Shown: positions 19,272 through 27,681 of the stretch, one piece after another
Numbering within the stretch: the first letter of the stretch is position 1
Layout of the letters: each line of letters begins with the position of its first letter
NCBI RefSeq assembly: GCF_039634365.2
Contig: NZ_CP155079.2
Coordinates: 2,418,001 to 2,482,000 of the forward strand
Direction of reading: 5' to 3'
DNA: 64,000 bases
Origin: Mucilaginibacter sp. PAMB04168
Lineage (GTDB): Bacteria > Bacteroidota > Bacteroidia > Sphingobacteriales > Sphingobacteriaceae
The notes under the pieces: generated by a model
What the model was told of the DNA's origin: nothing
The model's input: only the letters and a program-made list of their open reading frames with translations
Databases searched by the model: none
Made by a program: the position numbers and the translations under genes

Positions 19272-20456
19272 ATGCCAGCCAGCGAATTTGATTCAAAAAG
19301 CAAAAAAGTAGTTAGGTCGTTGTACCACGGTAAAAACTCGTGCGCAACTATAAGTGCCGAAGTAGGCTTAAGTATACCTAGCGTTCAGAAAATAATAAAC
19401 GCACTTTTACAAAAAGGTTGGATTTCGGAAAGTGGCGTGGGAATCTCGAGCGGAGGACGAAAGCCTGCTACTTATGTTTTAAACGCCAATAGATTATATA
19501 TTCTATGTGTAGCAATGGATCAGTTCACCACAAGGGTTGGACTCACCGATTTACGAAACAATTTTATAGCACCGGTTCATGAGTTTGAACTCAAATTGCA
19601 CAATAATGTTAATGCCACGCAAGACCTTGTTAATGGAATTGCACTGTATTTAAAGTCGGCCAATATAGATAGCCATAAAATTATCGCAGCAGGTATAGCT
19701 ATGCCCGGGTTTGTTAATGAGGCCGACGGTATCAATTATAGCTACTTGCCGGTAGATGATGGGCATAACTTGAAAGAGTACCTGTCTGAAAAGCTAAAAA
19801 TGCCAGTCTTTATTTTCAATGATTCGAATGCCGTAGCTCAGGCCGAATTAAAATTTGGCTTAGGCGCAGCCTTTCAGGAAATGATGGTAATTAACATAGG
19901 CTGGGGTATAGGTTTAGGTATGATCATTAACGGCAAAATGTATAATGGCTACAGTGGCTTCGCTGGCGAATTTAGCCATATTCCCTTAGTTAAAAATGGT
20001 CGGTTATGTACCTGTGGTAAGCATGGTTGCTTAGAAACCGTTGCCTCATTAATTGCAGTTGAAGAACGAGCAATTAATGAAATGCGAGAAGGGTTGTATA
20101 CCACTAGTTTAACCAAACTTGGCAGGAAAATAACCGCACAGGATATTTTGGAAGAGGCCGGTAAAGGCGACCGTTTTTGCATCAAGCTTATAGCCGAGGC
20201 CGGCTATCACATAGGCGAGGGCCTGGCTATATTGCTTCACATAATGAATCCGCAAGTAATAGTACTAAGTGGTAAAGGTGCAGCGGTAGGTAAACTGTGG
20301 CTGGCACCCATACAACAAGCTATAAATGAGCATAGCATACCTCGTTTAGCGTCGTTTACCGAAATTGTTATATCCGAATTGGGCAATAACGCAGAACTGA
20401 TTGGAGCCGCATCCTTTGTGATGGAAAACATACATAGCATAACAATAACAGAGTAA
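19272..20456 (+). CDS. ROK family transcriptional regulator (NagC/Mlc-like)
   Basis: N-terminal winged helix-turn-helix (~10-60; ATISAEVGLSIPSVQKIINALLQ is split over its two helices) followed by a ROK domain. The ROK zinc site is intact: His236 plus CTCGKHGCLE (Cys246, 248, 253). FNDSNA keeps the ROK Asp184, but the ATP loop reads AMDQFTT in place of DxGGT, so it is a sugar-sensing repressor, not a kinase. Probable ligand is an amino-sugar phosphate or amino sugar, because the next gene (25 bases on) encodes a NagB-PIG-L fusion. Controlled by the palindrome at its own promoter. Confidence 0.9.
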   Translation: MPASEFDSKSKKVVRSLYHGKNSCATISAEVGLSIPSVQKIINALLQKGWISESGVGISSGGRKPATYVLNANRLYILCVAMDQFTTRVGLTDLRNNFIAPVHEFELKLHNNVNATQDLVNGIALYLKSANIDSHKIIAAGIAMPGFVNEADGINYSYLPVDDGHNLKEYLSEKLKMPVFIFNDSNAVAQAELKFGLGAAFQEMMVINIGWGIGLGMIINGKMYNGYSGFAGEFSHIPLVKNGRLCTCGKHGCLETVASLIAVEERAINEMREGLYTTSLTKLGRKITAQDILEEAGKGDRFCIKLIAEAGYHIGEGLAILLHIMNPQVIVLSGKGAAVGKLWLAPIQQAINEHSIPRLASFTEIVISELGNNAELIGAASFVMENIHSITITE

Positions 20457-20481
20457 TAATCACATTAACATCTTATATCCT

Positions 20482-22401
20482 ATGGCACGATTAAATCTAC
20501 TTGAAGAAACACGGTTTGAGAAGCTTCCGGTAAGCATTTATCCTAACGCACAAACAGCCAGCATAGTGGTGGCACAGCGTATAGCAAAATTAATACGTCA
20601 TAAACAGGCAGAAGGCCGTAAGGCTGTTTTAGGACTGGCTACAGGTGTAACACCTATTGCAGTTTATAAAGAATTAGTACGCTTGCACTTGCAAGAAGGC
20701 TTAAGCTTTAAAAATGTAATTACATTTAACCTGGATGAGTATTTTCCGATGCAAGCTGGTTCGGCACAAAGTTATGTAACCTTTATGCATGAAAACCTGT
20801 TCGACCACATTGACATTCCCGCCGAAAATGTTCACATTCCCGACGGAACACTGAGCCAGGATGAGGTAGCTGCATTTTGCCTTAACTACGAAAAGCAAAT
20901 CGAGGATTTAGGCGGTTTGGATTTTCAATTGTTGGGTATTGGTCGTACCGGCCATATCGGCTTTAACGAACCCGGCTCGGCTCCTAATTCAGGTACAAGG
21001 TTGGTTACCCTTGACGACTTAACCCGAAGTGATGCCTCGCGTGATTTTGGTGGAAAAGAAAATGTACCCACCAAAGCCATCACTATGGGTATAGGTACCA
21101 TTTTTAAAGCCCGCGAAATCATACTAATGGCATGGAGTGCTAAAAAAGCACCGATTGTAAAAAAAGCTGTAGAGGGCGAAATCTCGGGCGACGTACCGGC
21201 TACTTATTTACAGCTTTCGGATCATGTAGAGTTTATATTAGATGAAGGTGCAGCATCAGAGCTAACCCGCTTTTACACGCCTTGGCTTGTTAAAGATTGT
21301 ACTTGGGATGCTCAATTGAAAAAGAAGGCGGTTATTTGGCTGGCCAGCGAACTCAAGAAACCAGTGCTCAAACTAACCGAAGAAGATTATAATAATCATG
21401 GTATGGCACAACTTGCTGTAGAGCAGGGACCTGTCTACAATATAAATATCGATATATTCAACAAAATACAGCATACCATAACAGGCTGGCCGGGTGGCAA
21501 ACCCAATGCCGATGATTCGCAGCGGCCCGAGCGTGCCGAACCGGCAAAGAAGCGTTCGCTGATATTCTCTCCGCACCCTGATGATGACGTCATATCAATG
21601 GGTGGTACCTTTATTCGTTTGGTAGACCAAGGGCATGATGTACATGTTGCCTACCAAACATCGGGCAACACCGCCGTATGGGACGATGATGTACTACGCT
21701 ATGTTGAATTTGCTATAGACTTTAACCAGAGCATAGGCAAAGACACTACAGAGTTGGAGGGCATTTACGACAACATGCGCGATTTTATTAAACAAAAACG
21801 CCCTAACCAGATAGACTCGCAGGAGATACGTAACGTAAAAGGCATTATACGCAAGGGAGAAGCAATTGCCGGCGCGCGTTACGCGGGCTTGCCTGATAGC
21901 AGTATTCATTTTATGGCCCTGCCTTTTTATGAAACCGGTAAAACCAAAAAAAATCCGGTAGGAGAAGAGGATATTCTGTTAACTATAGAATTGCTGCAAA
22001 AAGTAAAACCTCATCAGGTATTTGCTGCAGGTGATTTTGCCGATCCGCACGGTACACACATCGTATCATTTAATATAATACTGGCTGCCTTGCAACGCCT
22101 TAAAGCCACAGAAGAATGGGTTAAAGATTGCTGGTTATGGCTGTACAGAGGTGCATGGCACGAGTTCGAAACACATGAGATAGAAATGGCCGTACCGTTA
22201 TCACCGCAGGAAGTGATCAGGAAACGTCAGGCTATATTTAAACATCAGTCACAAAAAGATACGCCGGTTTTCCCGGGTGATGATGCCCGTGAATTTTGGG
22301 TAAGGGCCGAAGATCGTAACCGCGAAACGGCTAACCGTTATAACGAGCTTGGCCTTGCCGAGTACGAAGCCATGGAAGCGTTTGTTAGATATAAATTTTA
22401 A
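20482..22401 (+). CDS. nagB: Glucosamine-6-phosphate deaminase fused to PIG-L/LmbE deacetylase domain (copy 1)
   Basis: Residues ~1-290 are NagB-like (GlcN-6-P to fructose-6-P plus ammonia): GLATGVTP phosphate loop, TFNLDEY with the catalytic Asp85, and GIGRTGHIGFNEP with His158 and Glu163. The residue matching E. coli Asp141 is Thr156 here. After a linker, residues ~358-635 form a PIG-L (LmbE) zinc deacetylase domain with SPHPDDDVISMGG (His365, Asp368) and DPHGTH (His523, His526). Such domains de-N-acetylate GlcNAc conjugates. No nagA is in the window, so I infer the fused domain might perform the GlcNAc-6-P deacetylation step. Cytoplasmic; in an operon with the ROK regulator. Confidence 0.9.
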   Translation: MARLNLLEETRFEKLPVSIYPNAQTASIVVAQRIAKLIRHKQAEGRKAVLGLATGVTPIAVYKELVRLHLQEGLSFKNVITFNLDEYFPMQAGSAQSYVTFMHENLFDHIDIPAENVHIPDGTLSQDEVAAFCLNYEKQIEDLGGLDFQLLGIGRTGHIGFNEPGSAPNSGTRLVTLDDLTRSDASRDFGGKENVPTKAITMGIGTIFKAREIILMAWSAKKAPIVKKAVEGEISGDVPATYLQLSDHVEFILDEGAASELTRFYTPWLVKDCTWDAQLKKKAVIWLASELKKPVLKLTEEDYNNHGMAQLAVEQGPVYNINIDIFNKIQHTITGWPGGKPNADDSQRPERAEPAKKRSLIFSPHPDDDVISMGGTFIRLVDQGHDVHVAYQTSGNTAVWDDDVLRYVEFAIDFNQSIGKDTTELEGIYDNMRDFIKQKRPNQIDSQEIRNVKGIIRKGEAIAGARYAGLPDSSIHFMALPFYETGKTKKNPVGEEDILLTIELLQKVKPHQVFAAGDFADPHGTHIVSFNIILAALQRLKATEEWVKDCWLWLYRGAWHEFETHEIEMAVPLSPQEVIRKRQAIFKHQSQKDTPVFPGDDAREFWVRAEDRNRETANRYNELGLAEYEAMEAFVRYKF

Positions 22402-22444
22402 CTGCACTAATTTGTAGCAGAAGAGCACAAAATAAAAAGTTCTT

Positions 22445-22555
22445 AAACCCTGGATACGGTAATTTATACGCCTATGAGGTAGATTATTCGGAAACTGTAA
22501 TACGGTGGACGAGGGCAATCTACCCGGACTGTTATACATGCCCTATCCAGGGTTT
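22445..22555. ncRNA. Nested inverted repeats, possible structured RNA or small repeat element
   Basis: Outer perfect 12-bp arms aaaccctggata (22445-22456) and tatccagggttt (22544-22555) enclose inner perfect 8-bp arms ggtagatt (22478-22485) and aatctacc (22517-22524). The whole 111-base unit fills the gap between the convergent NagB-PIG-L and DUF3817 genes. It could fold as a long stem with an internal loop, acting as a terminator, a small RNA, or being a miniature mobile element. No coding potential seen. Confidence 0.4.
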
Positions 22556-22575
22556 TGCTATGAAATTTACATCCC

Positions 22576-22908
22576 TTAGTTCGGGCTTTTTGCAGCTTGT
22601 TTGAGTATATAGTAGTCAATGTAAAAGGTTCCGAAAGGAATCATGCAGGCAATAAGCACCTTCCAGGTAATCTGCCGGAATTTCCAATTTTGCTCCACCC
22701 CAACACTCAGTGTACTGATTACAAAATACAAAAACAATAAGCCGTGTACCGGTCCCAGCGTTTTAACTAATGCGGGGTTGTTGCTGTAATATTTTAATGG
22801 AACACCAATAAAAAGCAGCAATATGAGCGATGTTCCTTCCAAATAGCCAACCAGGCGTAAACGCCCAACAGGTGTTTTTATCAAATTATTCATGTTTGTT
22901 AGATTCAT
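22576..22908 (-). CDS. DUF3817 small membrane protein
   Basis: A 110-residue inner-membrane protein with three hydrophobic helices. The order VGYLEGTSLILLLFIGVPLKY, then GPVHGLLFLYFV, then a final helix ending in a short charged tail is that of DUF3817 (YdzA-like) proteins, whose function is unknown. The gene may start at the first ATG or at the Met five codons later. It follows another membrane protein and a TetR gene on the same strand and is probably controlled by that regulator. Confidence 0.8.
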   Translation of the reverse strand: MNLTNMNNLIKTPVGRLRLVGYLEGTSLILLLFIGVPLKYYSNNPALVKTLGPVHGLLFLYFVISTLSVGVEQNWKFRQITWKVLIACMIPFGTFYIDYYILKQAAKSPN

Positions 22909-22958
22909 TTCTTGATATCAAGGTTTTACTTTAATTAAACTGTATTTCTCCAACGTAC

Positions 22959-23420
22959 TTAAAAGCTTCTTATATAAGGCCTGCTCGTAAGTGGTGAAAA
23001 AGGCCAGGGGATGGCAATGAAAATGACCGCAAGGCCTAAACTGAACCACTTGAACATAATCCTATACTTTTCTACCCCATCTTTGGACCGTTTAGCTCTG
23101 GCAGAACCAATCGTAATTAAAATTACAGCAACCAACATCATGGCAAGGTGGAAGTAACGAAAGAAGTATTGCTCGTTGATTAAATTATGGGGACTGTCTA
23201 GTAAGTGATATTTCACAACCGGGCTTTGTATATAAATTGACATGCCCAAAACCAGTTGAATATGTATAATTGTTGCTGTCCAGTGACGGAGGTTGTCGGC
23301 GGCTGCTGTAAACTTTTTCTTACTTATAAAGCCGTTGTAAGAAACGTAGATGGAATAAATAAGGCTGCCTAAAACGAGCCAGCGCCACAACGAATGAAGA
23401 GAAATGAGGAATGGATACAT
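22959..23420 (-). CDS. Conserved hypothetical four-helix membrane protein
   Basis: A 153-residue protein with four predicted membrane helices (starting SLHSLWRWLVLGSLIYSIYV, then around 48-65, 90-105 and 128-145). Several histidines sit at helix ends (HSLWRW, RHWTATIIHIQ, YFHLAMM), a pattern seen in Bacteroidota cytochrome-b-like small membrane proteins, but haem binding is not demonstrable. Function unknown. The TetR-type operator lies directly upstream (23434-23453), so it is the likely regulated gene, with DUF3817 50 bases downstream. Confidence 0.7.
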   Translation of the reverse strand: MYPFLISLHSLWRWLVLGSLIYSIYVSYNGFISKKKFTAAADNLRHWTATIIHIQLVLGMSIYIQSPVVKYHLLDSPHNLINEQYFFRYFHLAMMLVAVILITIGSARAKRSKDGVEKYRIMFKWFSLGLAVIFIAIPWPFSPLTSRPYIRSF

Positions 23421-23433
23421 AGATTAAAAAATT

Positions 23434-23453
23434 AACATACTAAATGGTATGTT
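23434..23453. promoter_or_regulatory. TetR-type operator upstream of the membrane-protein pair
   Basis: The sequence aacatac-taaatg-gtatgtt is an inverted repeat with 7-bp arms around 6 bases, 14 bases before the start codon at 23420. A near-copy lies immediately upstream of the tetR start (24057-24074). The shared pattern identifies both as binding sites of the TetR protein encoded between them. Confidence 0.7.
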
Positions 23454-23467
23454 TTTGGTGAAAAAAA

Positions 23468-24055
23468 TTATATAAGTTGATTAAGAAATTTTTTGTATTC
23501 ACTCAGAAAAGCTTTGTAAGATGCCTGCCCCAGTAGTTTGCCGGTATTTCGTATACCTGTATAATTAGAAATAATAAAAGTTGCCAGATGCGAAGGATTG
23601 TGCTCGCCGCCAATCTGCTTTTTTTGTTGTGCATTTGTAAGCGTAGCTTCGATAGCAGTATGCCACTGCATCATAATACGTAACAGGGCTTTTTTAAACA
23701 GTGGATTAAGCGGTGCCATCTCTTCTATCATATTTACAGCAGGGCATCCATAATTTATATCGAAGAATGATTTTTCCAAAAGCAGGCTCTCCATCATATT
23801 ATAAAGATTAAGCCGAATATCTTCTGTTTTATTCAAGGTCGATTCCATATACGGAATCAAACCCGGATACATTATTTCGTTGATAATGGCCAGCCCCATA
23901 TCCTCCTTATTTTTAAAATGGTAAAAAAAGGCGCCTTTAGTTACTTGAGTTTTCGCAATAATATCGTCAATGCTGGTAGACTGATACCCTTTACGGTAAA
24001 TCAACTCAAACGCTTTTTGTAGTATGTTCGAACGTGTTAGCGCAGCTTTTGACAT
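23468..24055 (-). CDS. TetR/AcrR family transcriptional regulator
   Basis: 195 residues, usual TetR length. The N-terminal helix-turn-helix (~8-52) contains STSIDDIIAKTQVTKGAFFYHFKNKEDM, the classic TetR recognition block (here quoted across helix 2 to 4). The C-terminal helical ligand domain is divergent, ending LSEYKKFLNQLI; it resembles the LmrA/YxaF-like group. Ligand unknown. Autoregulation is likely because an operator abuts its start codon, and the other operator copy precedes the membrane-protein genes downstream. Confidence 0.92.
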   Translation of the reverse strand: MSKAALTRSNILQKAFELIYRKGYQSTSIDDIIAKTQVTKGAFFYHFKNKEDMGLAIINEIMYPGLIPYMESTLNKTEDIRLNLYNMMESLLLEKSFFDINYGCPAVNMIEEMAPLNPLFKKALLRIMMQWHTAIEATLTNAQQKKQIGGEHNPSHLATFIISNYTGIRNTGKLLGQASYKAFLSEYKKFLNQLI

Positions 24056-24056
24056 A

Positions 24057-24074
24057 AAATACTAACTGGTATGT
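24057..24074. promoter_or_regulatory. TetR-type operator abutting the tetR start codon
   Basis: aaatac-taactg-gtatgt, matching the operator at 23434-23453 in both right arm and most of the spacer (taaatg/taactg). It begins 2 bases upstream of the ATG on the minus strand, so bound repressor would block the ribosome-binding region and promoter of its own gene. Confidence 0.65.
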
Positions 24075-24178
24075 TTTGCAAACAACGGCATTTCTAATTT
24101 GCCTAACAAATTCTTAATGTCATGATAAAGCAATTGTTATTTATAAGCTAGCCTAGATAATAGCTGTTGTTGAATGAG

Positions 24179-24298
24179 CTATGCTTTACTCAACACGCCG
24201 TGCTGGTTTTTAAGAGGTTTTTGAACGCTTGCTTTTGCAAAACGGTACAACAAAACAATAAGAAATGCGGTGGCAATAATGCCTGGTTTTTTAAATCC
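24179..24298 (-). other. In-frame open extension downstream of the MFS stop codon
   Basis: After the TAA of the MFS gene the same frame stays open for 39 codons, encoding one plausible hydrophobic helix (GIIATAFLIVLLYRFA) and a basic tail ending in a second stop at 24179. There is no ATG for independent translation. It may be a remnant of a longer C terminus cut off by a nonsense mutation, or chance. Confidence 0.3.
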
Positions 24299-25474
24299 TT
24301 ATGCTGGTATTAGCTCTTTAGCTAATTTAATATTTGCCTGCCTTCTTACTAAAACAAAGGCAAAAAGCACACCTATTAATGCCATAACCATACCTACAAG
24401 CGACGGTGTATCATAACTTAAACCGGCAGCAATAGGTAAGCCGCCAAAAAATGCACCTAATGCATTGCCAATATTGAAAGCCGCCTGCGTAGCTGCCGCA
24501 CCCAGCATCTCCGCGCCTTTAGCCGTTTGGATCATTAATATTTGGATGGGCGATGCAATAGCCATAGACAAAGCACCGGCAATAAAGGTAAGCAACAAGG
24601 CAATAACCTGATATTCTGAGAAAAAGTAAATACACAACAGTGTAATTGCCATGGCCATAAGCAGCCATGTACAAGCCTTAGCAGGTTGCACGCGGTCAGC
24701 CAGTCTTCCGCCAACAAGATTACCAACTACCATGCCTAAACCGGCTAAAATTAATATCCAGGAAACGCTACTGGCAGAGAAACGGGAAACTTTCGTCATG
24801 AGGGGAGCTATATAACTTATCCACGCAAATAAGCCACCCGTGCCAATTGCCGTTAGCAGAATAACAAGCCATACTTCAGCACTTTTAAATACCTTTAACT
24901 CAGACCGTGCATCGCCCTTTCTTTCTACCGGAAGTGCAGGCATCCAGGCGGCAAGGAACGTTAGGGTAAGCAGGCCAATCAAAGCAACTATACCAAACGT
25001 ATACCGCCATAAATAATGATGACCAATCCAGGTTCCCAGAGGCACTATAGCCAGGTTGGCTATAGTGAGGCCGGCAAACATCATAGATATGGCCTGTGCC
25101 TGTTTGCCTTCATCGGCCAACCGGCTGGCCACAACTGCTCCTACACCAAAAAAAGCTCCGTGAGGCAACCCAGCAAAAAATCGGGCCATAAGTAACGTAA
25201 AATGCGTAGGGGCAAAGGCCGATACTGTATTAAAAATAGTAAAGATCAGCATTAAGAACAGCAATACTTTCTTGGGTGGATAGCTACTGGTTATCATTAC
25301 CAGTAGGGGAGCGCCTACCACAACGCCAAAAGCATAAGCAGAAATCAAGTGTCCGGCAGTTGGTATACTGGTATGCAGATTCTCGGCAATGTCTGGCAGC
25401 AGGCCCATCATCACAAATTCGGTGGTGCCTATGCCTAAACCGCCAAGTAAAAGCGGAAATAAACTTTTTTTCAT
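24299..25474 (-). CDS. MFS transporter (AraJ-like efflux permease)
   Basis: 391-residue inner-membrane protein with about 12 helices in two halves. GIGTTEFVMMGLLPDIA at the start and ARFFAGLPHGAFFGVGAVVAS in helix 4-5 are signatures of the AraJ/YdhP (DHA1) group, which exports sugars, drugs or metabolites by proton antiport. Substrate cannot be predicted. It is divergent from a luciferase-like oxidoreductase; a palindrome at 25528-25550 lies about 54 bases upstream of its start. The stop is followed by an in-frame open extension described separately. Confidence 0.88.
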   Translation of the reverse strand: MKKSLFPLLLGGLGIGTTEFVMMGLLPDIAENLHTSIPTAGHLISAYAFGVVVGAPLLVMITSSYPPKKVLLFLMLIFTIFNTVSAFAPTHFTLLMARFFAGLPHGAFFGVGAVVASRLADEGKQAQAISMMFAGLTIANLAIVPLGTWIGHHYLWRYTFGIVALIGLLTLTFLAAWMPALPVERKGDARSELKVFKSAEVWLVILLTAIGTGGLFAWISYIAPLMTKVSRFSASSVSWILILAGLGMVVGNLVGGRLADRVQPAKACTWLLMAMAITLLCIYFFSEYQVIALLLTFIAGALSMAIASPIQILMIQTAKGAEMLGAAATQAAFNIGNALGAFFGGLPIAAGLSYDTPSLVGMVMALIGVLFAFVLVRRQANIKLAKELIPA

Positions 25475-25790
25475 TTGTTCTTCAATAGGCCGGCAAAGAT
25501 AAACAACCTGTTACAAGGCTTTATTGGATTAGTGTAAAAATTACACTAATAGTCTTGAGCAATTGAGGAGAATAGTGTCGGAAAGCGTAGTAGAAAGGGC
25601 CTGAACACGGGAAATGAACCTGCGCTGTAAGATTTAATTTAGGAAACGATAATGAGCATGGAAAGGATGATGGATACCGCTTCCGAATTTTTGTAGTTAA
25701 CGAAGTACTAACATCACATTTTATGAATGAGCGCATAAAAATGACCTGGCCATTACCTGTACTAAACAGCACTGATGCATATATTGCAGA
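25475..25790. other. 316-base divergent promoter region
   Basis: Lies between the divergent MFS and luciferase-like genes. It contains one strong palindrome (25528-25550, listed separately). No coding potential was recognised in the remainder; promoters for both genes should lie here. Confidence 0.5.
25528..25550. promoter_or_regulatory. Perfect palindrome upstream of the MFS gene
   Basis: attagtgtaa (25528-25537), aaa, ttacactaat (25541-25550): perfect 10-bp arms around 3 bases. The 23-base size and position fit an operator for a dimeric repressor. No regulator gene is adjacent, so the cognate protein is probably encoded elsewhere. Confidence 0.55.
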
Positions 25791-26813
25791 ATGGAAATCG
25801 GAATAGACAGCTTTGCGTCGGCAATGTACGGTACAAATGCACTCAGCAGTGTTGATGCAATGGAACAACTATTAGAGCGTATTGTACACGCTGATCGAGC
25901 TGGACTTGACGTGTTCGGTATTGGAGAACATCACCGCAAAGAATTCTTAGATTCAGCGACAGCAGTAATTTTGGCGGCAGCCGCAAGTCGTACCAGTCGC
26001 ATTCGGCTTACCAGCGCAGTTACTGTGCTCAGTGCCGCAGATCCGGTTCGTGTGTTTCAGCAATTTGCAACACTCGACCTCATTTCCAAAGGTAGGGCAG
26101 AAATGGTTGTTGGCCGTGGTTCATCAGTTGAAGCTTATCCGCTCTTCGGTTTCAAGCTTGATGATTATGATGCTTTGTTTAGTGAAAAACTTGATCTTTT
26201 ATTGCAAATACGCGAGAATGAATTTGTAACCTGGTCTGGCAAATTTCGTGCTTCAATTCCAAACCTTCCGGTTTACCCACGGCCACTTCAAAATAAGATG
26301 CCCATTTGGCTGGGAGTGGGTGGCACGCCGGAGTCTTTCGTAAGGGCGGGCTCTCTTGGTTTGCCTTTAATGGTAGCCATTATCGGAGGCAACACTTCTC
26401 GTTTCCGTCCACTTGTTGATTTATACCGTGAGGCTGGCGCACGTGCAGGATTCTCATCAGAACAGCTTAAAGTAGGCCTGCATTCTCCGGGTTATGTAGC
26501 CGAAACCAATGTGAAAGCCATTGGCGAATACTACCCCGGCTATGCCGAACTTTGGACCAAACTAGGTCGCGAGCGCGGCTGGCCGCCAGTTACGCGTACG
26601 CAATTTGATCATTTAGTAGGGCCGCAAGGTGTACTTTTGGTAGGCGGTCCTGAGCAGGTGGCTGAAAAACTTCTCCATCATAGTGAAGCCCTGGGCGGCA
26701 TTGATCGTTTTACCTTTCAGATGGACAACGCAGGCCTTACCCATGAGCAATTGATGCGATCAATCGAGCTAATTGGACAACGAGTCATTCCACAAATCAA
26801 TAACATTGGCTGA
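25791..26813 (+). CDS. LLM class flavin-dependent oxidoreductase (bacterial luciferase-like)
   Basis: 340 residues with a luciferase-like TIM-barrel pattern: DVFGIGEHHRKEF (~40-52), SRIRLTSAVTVLSAADPVRV, and GRAEMVVGRGSS, which in this family line the flavin pocket; a C-terminal helix ends the barrel. These enzymes use FMNH2 to oxidise various small molecules; the substrate is not predictable. Cytoplasmic. The DUF4202 gene starts 59 bases downstream in the same direction and may be co-transcribed. Confidence 0.88.
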   Translation: MEIGIDSFASAMYGTNALSSVDAMEQLLERIVHADRAGLDVFGIGEHHRKEFLDSATAVILAAAASRTSRIRLTSAVTVLSAADPVRVFQQFATLDLISKGRAEMVVGRGSSVEAYPLFGFKLDDYDALFSEKLDLLLQIRENEFVTWSGKFRASIPNLPVYPRPLQNKMPIWLGVGGTPESFVRAGSLGLPLMVAIIGGNTSRFRPLVDLYREAGARAGFSSEQLKVGLHSPGYVAETNVKAIGEYYPGYAELWTKLGRERGWPPVTRTQFDHLVGPQGVLLVGGPEQVAEKLLHHSEALGGIDRFTFQMDNAGLTHEQLMRSIELIGQRVIPQINNIG

Positions 26814-26872
26814 TTAGTGATCTAAATCAAGATAGCTTTGAGTTAGCAGAGAAAAGATGGTAATTTGCGTAC

Positions 26873-27466
26873 ATGAGTAAATTAGATGCTGCTTACAAAC
26901 TTTTTGATGAATATAATAGGAAAGACCCACGGGTTTTTGAGTGGGCAGGGGAGACTTATCCGCAAGAGTACTTTTTTGCCATAAAATTATATGAATGGGT
27001 ATTAAAGCTTAATCCTGATGCTGGTGAGGAGCTGCTTTTAGCCTCGCGTAGTCAGCATATTGGCCGCTGGGAAATGCCTCGTGATAGTTATCTAGAAGGT
27101 CGCGATTCATACCTCAAATGGCGTAAAGAGCTTGCCCTGCACCATGCCTCAATTGCTACCCGGTTGATGCAGCAAGTTGGCTATGCCGATGTGCAGGTTA
27201 AGCGCGTAAGCGAAATTCTTTTAAAAAAGCGTATTAAAACAGATGCAGATGTTCAAACAATGGAAAATGCATTGTGCCTTGTGTTTTTAGAATTTCAATA
27301 TGAAGAGTTTCGTAAAAAACATGAAGATGATTTGCCGAAGGTTGTCAACATCCTCTGGAAATCGCTATTGAAAATGGATGCACACGGACATCAATTTGCC
27401 CTGTCTTTGCCTTATTCGGAGGCAGGCTTAAATGCGGTTATTGCGGCCATGCAAAAACTTAATTAA
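26873..27466 (+). CDS. DUF4202 domain protein
   Basis: 197 residues spanning a complete DUF4202 domain: DEYNRKDPRVFEWAGETYPQE is spread over the first 50 residues, followed by ASRSQHIGRWEMPRDSY, and LEFQYEEF near residue 140. The histidine-containing SQHIGRW and later acidic residues recall an HD-type metal site, but catalysis is unproven. Soluble and cytoplasmic by composition. Function unknown; its neighbours give no clear pathway. Confidence 0.82.
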   Translation: MSKLDAAYKLFDEYNRKDPRVFEWAGETYPQEYFFAIKLYEWVLKLNPDAGEELLLASRSQHIGRWEMPRDSYLEGRDSYLKWRKELALHHASIATRLMQQVGYADVQVKRVSEILLKKRIKTDADVQTMENALCLVFLEFQYEEFRKKHEDDLPKVVNILWKSLLKMDAHGHQFALSLPYSEAGLNAVIAAMQKLN

Positions 27467-27560
27467 TCTTTGGCAAAAAGTAATGGCGCATTCTTGCAGC
27501 TGCACTTTTAATGCAAGTAGTTAAAACAAACGAAAATGTCACCAATACTTGAGTATAAAG

Positions 27561-27580
27561 TTTGCATGTTTTTGCATGTT
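27561..27580. promoter_or_regulatory. Tandem 10-bp direct repeat, DeoR-type operator candidate
   Basis: tttgcatgtt occurs twice in perfect tandem (27561-27570 and 27571-27580), about 100 bases before the NagZ-like fusion start. The core ttgcatgttt recurs at 31521-31530 in front of murQ, next to a DeoR-family gene. DeoR proteins often bind direct repeats spaced by one helical turn. Confidence 0.6.
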
Positions 27581-27681
27581 TTAAAATTAATTGCGTAAAA
27601 TTACGCAGGCTATTATTTCAAGTTGTTCGCAGAAACATTGGTCACGCCGTTTAATTCAGCTGATTTCTAAAATTTAATGAT

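Noticed and set aside
22402..22539. Minus-strand reading frame crossing the NagB-PIG-L gene end into the intergenic region
   Set aside because: It overlaps the end of the fusion gene and the inverted-repeat element and shows no family motif or signal peptide.
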